In this document: positions 1 to 6,230 of the stretch, in pieces
Position numbering within the stretch: position 1 is the first letter of the stretch
Layout of the letters: the number at the start of each line of letters is the position of its first letter
Assembly: GCA_030043575.1 (NCBI GenBank)
Contig: JASHXK010000161.1
Span: 1 to 6,418 of the forward strand
DNA: 6,418 bases
Origin: Terriglobales bacterium
GTDB taxonomy: Bacteria > Acidobacteriota > Terriglobia > Terriglobales > Acidobacteriaceae
Direction of reading: 5' to 3'
Notes under the pieces: generated by a model
What the model was told of the DNA's origin: nothing
Databases searched by the model: none
Seen by the model: the letters and a program-made list of their open reading frames with translations, nothing else
Position numbers and translations under genes: made by a program

Positions 1-105
1 ATCCCCATTGCACAAATAACCGGACCGACGCAGGATTGCTGGTGATAACGCCTGATTACGCCAACGATCACAGACTCTGGGTACGATCTTCACATAAGGG
101 CTGCC

Positions 106-522
106 TTGAAAGCCGCATGTAGCTTGGTGCTTGTCGCGATGGCTGTGATGTTCATTCTCTCTGCGTCGTGCTTTTCTCAGACGACAGCCCAACCGGCGAA
201 TGACATGCTTACCTGTGGCGTAGGAGTGAAGGGGCAGACGGCAGCAGTTCGCAGCAGCGCCGGGTTTACAGTAGTTCTTACGATGAGCGCCGACGACGAC
301 CACGGCAAAAATAGCCATCAATGCGAGGCCGAATTCAGCCTGAACGTTACCCGTCCAAACGGTACGTCGTCGGCATTCAAGTTTCTTTCTTCCGATGATC
401 GATGGGATAGGCCAATTGCGTTTCGGGTCGAAGGATTCTCTCCCGATGGAAAACGCGTATTCATCTTCATCTCCGAAGGCAGCGCCCTTGGTCAACGACA
501 GCGTTCGCGAGATGTCGGCTGA
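106..522 (+). CDS. Small secreted protein of unknown function, possibly frameshifted
   Basis: I do not recognise this family. The start is TTG at 106, with AAGGG at 96-100 five bases upstream as a modest ribosome binding site. The first ~28 residues form a signal peptide: a Lys near the N-terminus, a hydrophobic core VLVAMAVMFILSA, then a small-residue region before QTTAQ, so the product is probably exported. The rest (138 aa in all) is mainly short beta-like segments with no membrane span. The coding signal seems to leave this frame near codon 125. A second frame, open to the TAA ending at 577, reads PLVNDSVREMSAEF and has more gene-like codon use than the in-frame tail SALGQRQRSRDVG. A single-base indel around 475-490 would join them into a protein of about 157 aa. 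Either the short form is real or this is a recent pseudogene. Bases 523-664 hold no other recognisable gene. Confidence 0.5.
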   Translation: MKAACSLVLVAMAVMFILSASCFSQTTAQPANDMLTCGVGVKGQTAAVRSSAGFTVVLTMSADDDHGKNSHQCEAEFSLNVTRPNGTSSAFKFLSSDDRWDRPIAFRVEGFSPDGKRVFIFISEGSALGQRQRSRDVG

Positions 523-664
523 ATTCTGTAACGCTCTCATCCGTTTGGGATACCATTGCGCTTGCTGTCATTCGTAACAGAAGGTCAAATCCCATTCCCA
601 TCTCTTCGGCAATCATCATGTCGAGCGGCGTTATGGGTAGTGTCCTAATTCAGGCGAGCCTTGG

Positions 665-946
665 GACACACCGATTTTGGACGCCTCGGGTAATTTGTTA
701 GGCACAGCGGGTGGGAACCCGCCTTATTACGGTGGCTCGGTGTTCAGGCTAACACCTGGCAGTAATGGCTGGAGCTATACTGATGTTTATGATTTCAATA
801 ACCCATATGAAGGGATTACCCCACAGATAGCATGGCGCTCGACCAGAGCGGCAATCTTTATGGCACAACCTTGTATGGTTGGCAACTACATGCCACAGGG
901 TTGCACCGCTTTAGGCTGCGGCGTCGTGTGGGAGATCACGCCGTAG
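665..946 (+). pseudogene. GloVer-repeat protein, decayed C-terminal fragment
   Basis: This is the end of a second gene of the type found intact at 1686-2954, on the opposite strand. In one frame it reads LDASGNLLGTAGG, GGSVFRLTPG and NGWSYTDVYDFN, which match the repeat core of the intact protein (MDSQGNLYGTT, CGSVYKLTP, GGWIYTDLHDFN). After ITPQ (about 828) the repeat continues one frame over as MALDQSGNLYGTTLYG (832-879). An extra T at 879-880 returns it to the first frame for GCTALGCGVVWEITP and the TAG at 944-946. Two one-base indels of opposite sign thus flank about 50 bases. No start codon, signal peptide or ribosome binding site is seen, and the frame is open only back to 641. GloVer repeats (TIGR03803, from memory) belong to secreted proteins of unknown role. 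Confidence in the family is high; this copy is very unlikely to be functional. Confidence 0.85.
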
Positions 947-987
947 GAGCGCTTAAGACAGATTTCGCCCGTTGCTGTTGAAACATT

Positions 988-1140
988 GCGTGGCTGTTGA
1001 AAAACTCTTTTGGCGCCCTGGCCCTGAAAACTCGACGCGCTAGGATGCCCTATAAACGACGATCGCTCCCTCGGTATACATTTCTGGTCACCCAATTAGG
1101 GGCGGTTCTGCCGCATCAGGGACTTTTTCAACAGCCACGC
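988..1140. mobile_element. MITE-like element with 17-bp perfect terminal inverted repeats
   Basis: GCGTGGCTGTTGAAAAA at 988-1004 is exactly mirrored by TTTTTCAACAGCCACGC at 1124-1140, bounding 153 bp. The interior has no transposase-sized frame. Short length, perfect ends and lack of coding capacity are the marks of a non-autonomous miniature element moved in trans by a DDE transposase. Ends containing CTGTTGAAAAA are, from memory, common among IS1182- and IS5-like elements, but the parent family cannot be fixed here. No clear target duplication is visible, so the true termini may differ by a few bases. It lies between two gene fragments. As RNA it would form a long stem, so a role as an inter-gene hairpin cannot be excluded. 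Confidence 0.6.
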
Positions 1141-1194
1141 CTGATTGCAACAACTAATGTTGCGACAGGAAATAATTCGGCTAAACTTATCGCG

Positions 1195-1587
1195 GTGAAG
1201 CTGCTCAGATCCGCCATCTTCTTGCTGATTGCGAGCTGCTTGCTTGTGGCACAGGCACCTGCGCCCAGGACAAACGTCCAGAACGCCGCTCCCGCCGTAG
1301 ACAAGGCAATTGGGTCGGCGACCTCCACGCTCGGAATCCCTACGTTCTATGCGAACGCACGCCAGGTAATTGTCGAAGCGGACGCCTGGAAGCCGGTCGA
1401 TAAGAAGCATCCGGATACGAACTGGATGCCGCAAGGAACTCTAGATGGTGCCCCTGCTGCCGCTGCGGGGATTGAGAAGAGCATGCCTCCGCCAGCTCGC
1501 GGCTTAACCGCGAGCGACTTCCACGTCTTCGACATCCGCAGGACGCACGGTCCGCCGAAGGAAACTTTGACATTAAGGATGTCTTGA
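1195..1587 (+). pseudogene. N-terminal fragment of secreted protein resembling acidobacterial VWFA-related proteins
   Basis: The likely start is GTG at 1195, giving a signal peptide KLLRSAIFLLIASCLLVAQ with an alanine-rich cleavage region after it. The upstream in-frame extension to 997 runs through the MITE-like element and is not believable. No good ribosome binding site precedes the GTG. The mature part contains YANARQVIVEADAWK (about residues 53-67) and ends in RGLTASDFHVFD (about 102-113). That last motif resembles the 'LTxxDFxVFDNG' lead-in that, as I recall, precedes the von Willebrand factor A domain of acidobacterial VWFA-related proteins (TIGR03436). Those proteins run several hundred residues; here the frame changes to an unrelated IRRTHGPPKE tail and stops after 130 aa. 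The A domain with its metal-binding DxSxS motif is absent. From about 1536 another frame reads SAEGNFDIKDVLNKQ to a TAG at 1635-1637. I infer a truncated gene joined by deletion to foreign sequence. Confidence 0.55.
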
Positions 1588-1685
1588 ATAAGCAAGGCTT
1601 CCTTTACAACAAATCCTCTTTCAAACAATTCCTGTAGGAAATGGGGACAGTCGCATTGGGTGCGGCGAGGGATTTGGGCGTCCGC

Positions 1686-2954
1686 TTACGGCGTCAGCCT
1701 CCAAATCAATCCCGAATAGGTGGTACCGTAAATGTTACCTTGCGAGTCCATGGCTATGGGGCCAACCGGATTGCATCCGTCGACAAACTCATTAAAATCG
1801 TGGAGGTCTGTGTAAATCCACCCACCGTCGGATGGCGTCAGTTTGTATACAGATCCGCAATTGTTGGCGCCGTAGGTGTACGTCGTGCCATAGAGATTGC
1901 CCTGGCTATCCATGATCAGTGGCGAGTCGGCGCTCTGCACGTCGGATGGAAAGAGATGAAGTACGTTTTCCGTCCAGCTGCCCTGTCCTGGGACCAACTG
2001 AAAGACGGCGCCGGGTCCGCCGCTGTTACCAATGCTGGCGCCGTACAGGTTTCCGGAGGCATCGAAGATGGGTGCAGCCGAGGGCTGGCAGCCGTCACCG
2101 ATCTGCGGGTTGAAAGCGTAGAGGGTAGATAGCGTCCAACTCCCGCCGGAGTTGGCCAGCTCAAAGGCTGTCCCGCACTGGTAGGGTTGCGAATACGATG
2201 TGAGGCCGTAAAGATTACCGGCATGATCGAAGACCACTCCGCCAGGAGGTAGCCCGCCGTCGGCCTCGCCGGAGAACTCGTACAGAACGCTCTCAGTCCA
2301 GCTGCCGCCGGAGTTCACGAACTGGAAAATGTTGCCGCAGCCGAGACCGCCGCATCCTTGCAGATTGCCACCCCTGCCGGCTGTGCCGTAAATGTTGCCC
2401 GCGCTGTCAAAGGCCGGAGTATTAGGGCTGGAGCCATCCGTGGCGCGGAAGCGGTGCACGATCGTTTCCGTCCAGGGGCACGAAGTCGATCTGCAGAATG
2501 TGGCGGGCGGCTGCAGGCGATAGATGATGCCGCAACCCCAGTCGTAGCCACAGGGCCCGGCGCCTCCGAAGTACGTTGAGCCGTATAAGCTGCCATCGGG
2601 ACCGAAAATAGGCGGAGTGGGTTCGACGCCATCAGCGCCGCCGGTAAAGCTGTAAAGCAGGCTGAACGTCCATGAGCCATGAAAGCTGAGTTTGTACACC
2701 GTGCCACAGCCGTTAAATTCCTCGCAGGCTCCGGTGTTAGCGCCACCTCCGACCGTCGCGCCATAGAGGTTTCCAGCACGATCCATTATTACGCCGTTGG
2801 GAAAAACGCCATTGGCACGACCTGTGAACTGGTAAAGCGTCGCCAAGGTTTGGGAGTGCAGTTGAGGGGTGAGGGCGGCAAGCAATACGAAAGTGAATGT
2901 GATCGATATGGCGTGCCGCAGGGTGTGACGGCTGGGAATTGCTGTAGCGGGCAT
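1686..2954 (-). CDS. GloVer-repeat secreted protein
   Basis: This 422-aa exported protein is built of seven tandem GloVer (Gloeobacter/Verrucomicrobia-type, TIGR03803) repeats. ATG at 2954 is preferred because AGAAGGAG (2969-2962) lies seven bases upstream; a GTG three bases earlier is also possible. Residues 1-35 form a signal peptide (AISITFTFVLLAALTPQLHSQ). The repeats then follow at roughly 50-60 residue spacing, each with a core (M/F)D-x-x-G-N-(L/I)-Y-G-(A/T)-T, a GG or CG pair, (V/I)(Y/F)(K/R/Q)L, and a closing SWT...LYxF; the last is cut short at IWRLTP. Many repeats carry cysteines (NGCGT, GCGGLGCGN, NNCGS), which suggests disulphides outside the cytoplasm. Such repeats are thought to form a propeller-like fold, but substrate and role are unknown. 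No cell-wall anchor or autotransporter domain is present. It stands alone, with its own promoter. A broken paralogue lies at 665-946 in the opposite orientation and a scrap of another at 6130-6182. Confidence 0.92.
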   Translation of the reverse strand: MPATAIPSRHTLRHAISITFTFVLLAALTPQLHSQTLATLYQFTGRANGVFPNGVIMDRAGNLYGATVGGGANTGACEEFNGCGTVYKLSFHGSWTFSLLYSFTGGADGVEPTPPIFGPDGSLYGSTYFGGAGPCGYDWGCGIIYRLQPPATFCRSTSCPWTETIVHRFRATDGSSPNTPAFDSAGNIYGTAGRGGNLQGCGGLGCGNIFQFVNSGGSWTESVLYEFSGEADGGLPPGGVVFDHAGNLYGLTSYSQPYQCGTAFELANSGGSWTLSTLYAFNPQIGDGCQPSAAPIFDASGNLYGASIGNSGGPGAVFQLVPGQGSWTENVLHLFPSDVQSADSPLIMDSQGNLYGTTYTYGANNCGSVYKLTPSDGGWIYTDLHDFNEFVDGCNPVGPIAMDSQGNIYGTTYSGLIWRLTP

Positions 2955-2961
2955 CACGAGT

Positions 2962-2969
2962 CTCCTTCT
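2962..2969 (-). promoter_or_regulatory. Ribosome binding site of the GloVer gene
   Basis: AGAAGGAG on the minus strand, seven bases before ATG 2954 and four before GTG 2957. The spacing favours the ATG as start. Confidence 0.7.
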
Positions 2970-3011
2970 GAACGATGTGGAGCGTCGATCGCAGACTTTC
3001 GAGCGGCGAGC

Positions 3012-3041
3012 ATTATATTGAAAGGTGATGGACAGTTACAA
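3012..3041 (-). promoter_or_regulatory. Sigma-70-type promoter for the GloVer gene
   Basis: On the minus strand, TTGTAA (3041-3036) is followed after 18 bases by a perfect TATAAT (3017-3012). This would give a leader of roughly 50 bases ahead of the ATG at 2954. The -35 matches four of six consensus positions. Confidence 0.6.
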
Positions 3042-3434
3042 GACCGGGAGTTGTCGCGCAGGCTTGGTGGCAGTTTCTCGAACTCGGCTATCGGGGCTTC
3101 TTTTGCTGGCGACGCCATTCGAGCATTTTCTCGTGCTCTTCATGACTAGTTACAGGGTCTGGTGGTGTATTGTTTCGGGGGTAACTTGTGTAATCGCCTG
3201 ATTGCGACCGTAGCCGACAAGCAACGTCCGGGAAAGCCAGTATTCTACCGCCGCCAGCTTGAGAAGGGGAGCCGTTGAGTATCGCGATGCGGCTCAAATC
3301 AGCGCCGCGCGGGCGCGCTGACCGGAACACAATCAACTTGCTTGCTCGCTTCACGGGCGATTCTGCAATCACAGCCGCCCATGTCTGCCCTCTCTCTTAG
3401 CTTCAGGCGAGCTGGATCTGGGGTGGGTGATTCG
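3042..3434. other. Gene-free stretch between the HxlR and GloVer genes
   Basis: No gene can be supported here. A minus-strand frame with a GTG at 3372 (94 codons, ending in a Lys/Arg/Glu-rich tail) has no ribosome binding site and no recognisable motif. I see no convincing intrinsic terminator for the HxlR gene and no sizeable repeat. Confidence 0.5.
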
Positions 3435-3983
3435 CTACTGTTTTCTCTTAGCCAGTTCCGCTTCGTATGCCACCTGGAGGTTCTGCATTGCAAAAATACG
3501 CTTAGATTTCGTCGGGACCCGGGCCTTTTTTCTGGCGCTGGACTTTGGAAGATGCGTTTCGCGAAGCTCAGCCATAAATTCTGCTCTCAGCTTCGGCCCT
3601 CCAGCCACCAGGACCTGAGCTAAACCCCTCAGCCTGGAGGCCGGCAAGTATTTGTGCCCCCATTCATTCATCTCCATCAGAAGAGGAAGCATTTCGATCC
3701 CTTTTTCCGTAAGGCTGTAAATGACTCTCTGTTTATGGTTGGGGTCATGAGACTTGACGATGATTCCTTGCTTGACAAGCCTTTGAAGTCGATCGGCCAA
3801 AATATTCGTCGCAATCCCTTCCAAAGACTTGGTCAGGAGCTCGCGAAAATACCTTCGGTTCATGAACATGATGTCCCGGATGATGAGTAGACTCCACTGA
3901 TCGCCAATCACTTCGACCATTCGGTTCATAACGCACGCTGACCTGTGATCTGTACGCACCCTTCCTCTATTCAGGCTTGGCAT
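3435..3983 (-). CDS. HxlR-family winged-helix transcriptional regulator
   Basis: This is a cytoplasmic DNA-binding regulator of the HxlR family, which act as small dimers and often control redox, quinone or aldehyde stress genes. ATG at 3983 is chosen because AGGA (3992-3989) precedes it by five bases, giving 182 aa; the ATG at 4016 has no such site. Cys17 sits just before the domain, at the position where several family members (YodB, HypR) have a redox-sensing cysteine. The winged helix spans about residues 18-115: VIGDQWSLLIIRDIMF (helix 1), then RYFRELL, GIATNILADRLQRLVKQGII (recognition region), the wing DPNHKQRVIYSLTEKG, and the dimer helix LMEMNEWGHKYLP. After AGGPKLRAEFMAELRETHL comes a basic tail (KSSARKKAR... 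to AKRKQ), making it longer than the usual 110-150 aa. It is transcribed alone. Its probable operators lie at 4006-4181, but no obvious target gene remains beside it. Confidence 0.92.
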   Translation of the reverse strand: MPSLNRGRVRTDHRSACVMNRMVEVIGDQWSLLIIRDIMFMNRRYFRELLTKSLEGIATNILADRLQRLVKQGIIVKSHDPNHKQRVIYSLTEKGIEMLPLLMEMNEWGHKYLPASRLRGLAQVLVAGGPKLRAEFMAELRETHLPKSSARKKARVPTKSKRIFAMQNLQVAYEAELAKRKQ

Positions 3984-4005
3984 TCTTGTCCTGAATGATT
4001 GTACG

Positions 4006-4014
4006 GCTAGTTGC
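4006..4014. promoter_or_regulatory. Candidate HxlR half-operator
   Basis: GCTAGTTGC lies 23 bases upstream of the chosen HxlR start and repeats eight bases (CTAGTTGC) of the palindrome arm at 4151-4163. The adjacent minus-strand TTATATG could be a weak -10, so binding here would block the regulator's own transcription. This is inference from shared sequence and position only. Confidence 0.35.
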
Positions 4015-4087
4015 ATATAAGAACCAGTGGCGTTGGAGCGACGGACTCGCGAATGCGTCGCTTGATCAGCGGGGATGTCTAAAAAAA

Positions 4088-4096
4088 GGTAACTAG
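4088..4096. promoter_or_regulatory. Candidate second half-site
   Basis: GGTAACTAG is the inverted half-site with one change in eight from GCAACTAG. It lies between the HxlR gene and the palindrome. Confidence 0.25.
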
Positions 4097-4150
4097 AAAG
4101 GAGTTAATAAATAGCAATACGACACGTCGTCCAATCTCCTATACTATTAA

Positions 4151-4181
4151 TAAAACTAGTTGCTATCTGCAACTAGTTTTA
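4151..4181. promoter_or_regulatory. Perfect 13-bp-arm palindrome, probable operator
   Basis: TAAAACTAGTTGC (4151-4163) and GCAACTAGTTTTA (4169-4181) are exact reverse complements around a five-base spacer, TATCT. It lies in an AT-rich island (about 4080-4260), 168 bases from the HxlR start. Low GC, a dyad suited to a dimer and a recurring half-site make an operator the best reading. As RNA it would also form a hairpin followed by only a short T run, so a weak terminator is the alternative. Confidence 0.5.
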
Positions 4182-4551
4182 ACATGAGAAGATGACAACG
4201 ATCTTACTTTTCTTTATTCCATAGAATTATTGCTGCGACACTCTTATTTCTTATAGATGTACGCGGGTTTTCCGCAACCCAGCTCTGCACGAATCTGATT
4301 TCAAGCAATAGTCTGGTGTAGATCGCACTACACCGCGAGTCGTCCATATCGGATTTCATTCATGCCGTAACTAAAGCTGAGCTAGGTGGCCTGTAGCAGA
4401 AGTCGATGGCAGGTCAAATGCCACCGTACCGGCCATGCACGGCACACATGCTTGTGCTCTGAATTGCGCAGTCACTCGTTAATCATAGAACAACCAAACG
4501 CCAGCCACTGCTTCTAAGGGGTTCCGCCATGACCACTTATTTCCAATCAAC
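4182..4551. other. Gene-free stretch upstream of the HAF-like gene
   Basis: No gene is supported here. It contains small hairpins: GGGTT/AACCC at 4265-4280, GGTGTAG/CTACACC at 4315-4334 (six-base loop, no T run) and TGGCA/TGCCA at 4407-4423. Their function is unknown. The promoter of the HAF-like gene should lie in this stretch but no consensus pair stands out. Confidence 0.4.
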
Positions 4552-4559
4552 AAAAGGAG
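4552..4559 (+). promoter_or_regulatory. Ribosome binding site that sets the HAF-like gene start
   Basis: AAAAGGAG ends five bases before ATG 4565. This rules in favour of that ATG over the one at 4529, which has no such site and would add 12 residues ahead of the signal peptide. Confidence 0.75.
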
Positions 4560-4564
4560 AAGTT

Positions 4565-5707
4565 ATGAATCGACTGCAGCTTTGCAAAGTAGTAAGTGTC
4601 GTACTTCTTGCATATGGTTTAGCACGCGCTCAACATATCACCACCTTTGAAGCTCCGGGCGCAGGCACAAGCTCCGGCCAGGGATCCTCGGGCATAAGTA
4701 TCAACCTCGAGGGGGCGGTTCTGGGATTCTACGCTGACTCAAACAACGTGGTTCACACCTTCGTTTGCGTTGCGGGCTGCACATCGCCCAGCACGTTCAC
4801 CACCTTCGAGGCTCCGGGCGCTGGCACAGCCGACATCGGTGCCAACTGTTTTGTCCCCCAGACTTGCCAGGGCACTTACGCTTTCAGCAACAACGCGTTC
4901 GGGGTGATTGCGGGTTTCTACCGTGACTCAAGCAACGTGATTCACGGTTACGTGACCGCTCCGCCTTACACGACCTTCACCACGTTGAACGAACCGGACG
5001 CGGGTACCGGCGCCAACCAGGGCACTTTCGCGACAAACGTTAACTTGGAAGGGGATATCGCCGGAAACTACACGGACGCGAGCGGCGTGTCGCACGGCTT
5101 CGTGACCGCCCCGCCTTATACCACCTTCACCTCATTCGATCCTCCGGGCTCCGTATTCACCCTTACCGCAGAGGTGCTCGGCATCAACCTGGAGGGAGCG
5201 GTCACGGGAACTTACTTTGACGCCAGCGGCGTGCTTCACGGCTACGTGCGCGCTGCGAATGGAACCATCACCGAATTCAACGTCATGGGCGCAGGCACCG
5301 GCTCCGGCCAGGGCACCGAGCCCTCAGGCATCAACGACCTGGGGGTGATCATGGGACCTTACATTGATTCGAACGGCGTGTTTCATGGCTATGTGCGCGC
5401 TGCGAACGGCGACGTCACTACCTTCGAAGTTCCGGGGTCGGGCACAGGCTCCGGCCAAGGCACCGAGCCTGAAGGCAACAACCTGTTCGGCTTGATTACG
5501 GGAAATTACATCGACTCGAGCGGTGTGAATCACGGCTTCGTGACCGCTCCGCCCTACACAACCTTCACCACCTTCGACGCTCCGGGGGCGTCAAAAAACC
5601 CCGCTCAGGAGGGCACCATTCCGACAACCCCCAACCTGTTTGGGGAGATCGCCGGATTCCTTCAGGACGCGAACGGGGTGTTTCACGGCTTCCTGCGGAC
5701 CCCGTAG
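4565..5707 (+). CDS. Secreted protein of seven HAF-like repeats
   Basis: This is a 380-aa exported protein made almost wholly of tandem repeats. Residues 1-22 are a signal peptide (VVSVVLLAYGL core, ARA before the cleavage site). Seven repeats of 48-59 residues follow at about 24-76, 77-135, 136-185, 186-233, 234-282, 283-331 and 332-380. Each reads roughly TTF(E/D)xPGAGT, a glycine-rich turn, INLxGxIxGxYxD, then xxGVxHG(F/Y)V. This resembles the extracellular HAF repeat (TIGR02913, from memory) common in Acidobacteriota; function is unknown. Two linkers alternate: TAPPY ends repeats 2, 3 and 6, and RAANG ends repeats 4 and 5. Repeats 5 and 6 are close at DNA level (both contain GGCTCCGGCCA and a GGCACCGAGCC block), which suggests recent duplication. 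There is no membrane anchor, sorting signal or catalytic motif. It appears monocistronic; remnants of a related gene lie just downstream. Confidence 0.9.
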   Translation: MNRLQLCKVVSVVLLAYGLARAQHITTFEAPGAGTSSGQGSSGISINLEGAVLGFYADSNNVVHTFVCVAGCTSPSTFTTFEAPGAGTADIGANCFVPQTCQGTYAFSNNAFGVIAGFYRDSSNVIHGYVTAPPYTTFTTLNEPDAGTGANQGTFATNVNLEGDIAGNYTDASGVSHGFVTAPPYTTFTSFDPPGSVFTLTAEVLGINLEGAVTGTYFDASGVLHGYVRAANGTITEFNVMGAGTGSGQGTEPSGINDLGVIMGPYIDSNGVFHGYVRAANGDVTTFEVPGSGTGSGQGTEPEGNNLFGLITGNYIDSSGVNHGFVTAPPYTTFTTFDAPGASKNPAQEGTIPTTPNLFGEIAGFLQDANGVFHGFLRTP

Positions 5708-5783
5708 GCCCGCTCTGGGGGAAATAGGTATCACCAGTTGACGTTAAATTTGCGGCACCGGGACGCAGGAAACCTGGATTTCC

Positions 5784-6026
5784 GATTGGAGGAGGGGGAG
5801 CCAATTCCAACCCTACGCAACCATGGCTAACAGGATCAACGAGCGCGAGAAGATCTCGGGTACACTCAGCGGGCCGGATGCGGGCAACATCCACGCCTTT
5901 CTAGCAACACCCGTATGCGGACCCGTAGAGCATGGGCTACCCAACCCAGCGAGCTCGGCCGCGAGAGCCTGATCTACAGTAACTGACCTCGGGACCTTGT
6001 GTTCGGCCAGGGTTCACCGCGAGTGA
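5784..6026 (+). pseudogene. Remnant of a HAF-repeat gene
   Basis: Pieces of a more classical HAF protein can be read in one frame: RINEREKISGTL (from about 5832), NIHAFLATPV, then after an in-frame TGA at 5970-5972, VTDLGTL (5979-5999) and another TGA at 6024-6026. INxxGxIxG, HAFL and TDLGTL, in that order, are the HAF repeat signature. Slightly upstream another frame reads GGGANSNP (about 5792-5815), the usual lead-in, so a frameshift near 5815 is likely. No start or signal peptide is seen; the ATG at 5823 has no convincing ribosome binding site. This differs in sequence from the intact neighbour at 4565-5707, so it is a separate paralogue and not its tail. The terminator at 6081-6113 may once have closed this gene. 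Confidence 0.6.
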
Positions 6027-6080
6027 TGGAATTCGGTCGGCGCGTGACCTTCTAACACTCGATAACGCTGTCGAAACCTT

Positions 6081-6113
6081 GAGCCGTCGGTTCAAACCGG
6101 CGGCTCCTTTTTT
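6081..6113 (+). terminator. Strong intrinsic terminator
   Basis: GAGCCGTCGGT and ACCGGCGGCTC form an 11-bp stem (one G-T pair) around a TCAA loop at 6081-6106, followed by CC-shifted TTTTTT at 6108-6113. It can end plus-strand transcripts from the HAF-like gene and the HAF remnant, and insulates the IS110 element from them. Confidence 0.85.
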
Positions 6114-6129
6114 GATGTTCCCGCACCTC

Positions 6130-6182
6130 GGACTGAAGATCTAGCGCGGGGTTGCGGTGTCGTTCGGGAGATTACGCCGCAA
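6130..6182 (+). pseudogene. C-terminal scrap of a GloVer-repeat gene
   Basis: The bases at 6150-6179 read GCGVVREITP and match 25 of 30 bases of the GloVer end at 914-943 (GCGVVWEITP). Upstream residues (RTEDLAR) no longer look like the repeat, and the stop codon expected after the last proline is missing; the frame reads on into the IS110 flank. This is a relic and shows that a third GloVer paralogue once lay here. Confidence 0.65.
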
Positions 6183-6230
6183 CTCGGAGCTGACAGAGGT
6201 CTTCTCGGTGTAACTGATTTCATAAAGTCG

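Noticed and set aside
3..119. Frame open from the left edge to a TAG at 120-122 (reads LLVITPDYANDH)
   Set aside because: Only 39 codons, no recognisable motif, and an open run this long is not rare by chance.
640..669. Inverted repeat GTGTCC/GGACAC considered as an IS end or hairpin
   Set aside because: Only six base pairs with an 18-base loop; no partner end or target duplication found.
1096..1434. Minus-strand frame of 112 codons
   Set aside because: It is antisense to the MITE-like element and the VWFA-related-like fragment, with Arg/Cys-rich composition typical of a shadow frame.
2679..3149. Plus-strand frame of 156 codons over the GloVer gene start
   Set aside because: Antisense to the signal peptide and promoter of a well-supported gene; no family motif.
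3088..3372. Minus-strand frame with GTG start, Lys/Arg/Glu-rich end
   Set aside because: No ribosome binding site and no similarity recognised; kept as gene-free sequence.
3984..4016. Upstream ATG for the HxlR gene
   Set aside because: No ribosome binding site, and it overlaps the possible -10 and half-operator.
4529..4564. Upstream ATG for the HAF-like gene
   Set aside because: It lacks a ribosome binding site and would put 12 polar residues before the signal peptide; ATG 4565 has AAAAGGAG.
4640..5700. Regular spaced DNA repeats that could suggest a CRISPR or satellite array
   Set aside because: They are in frame, encode conserved protein repeats, and spacing and sequence vary as in a coding tandem repeat.
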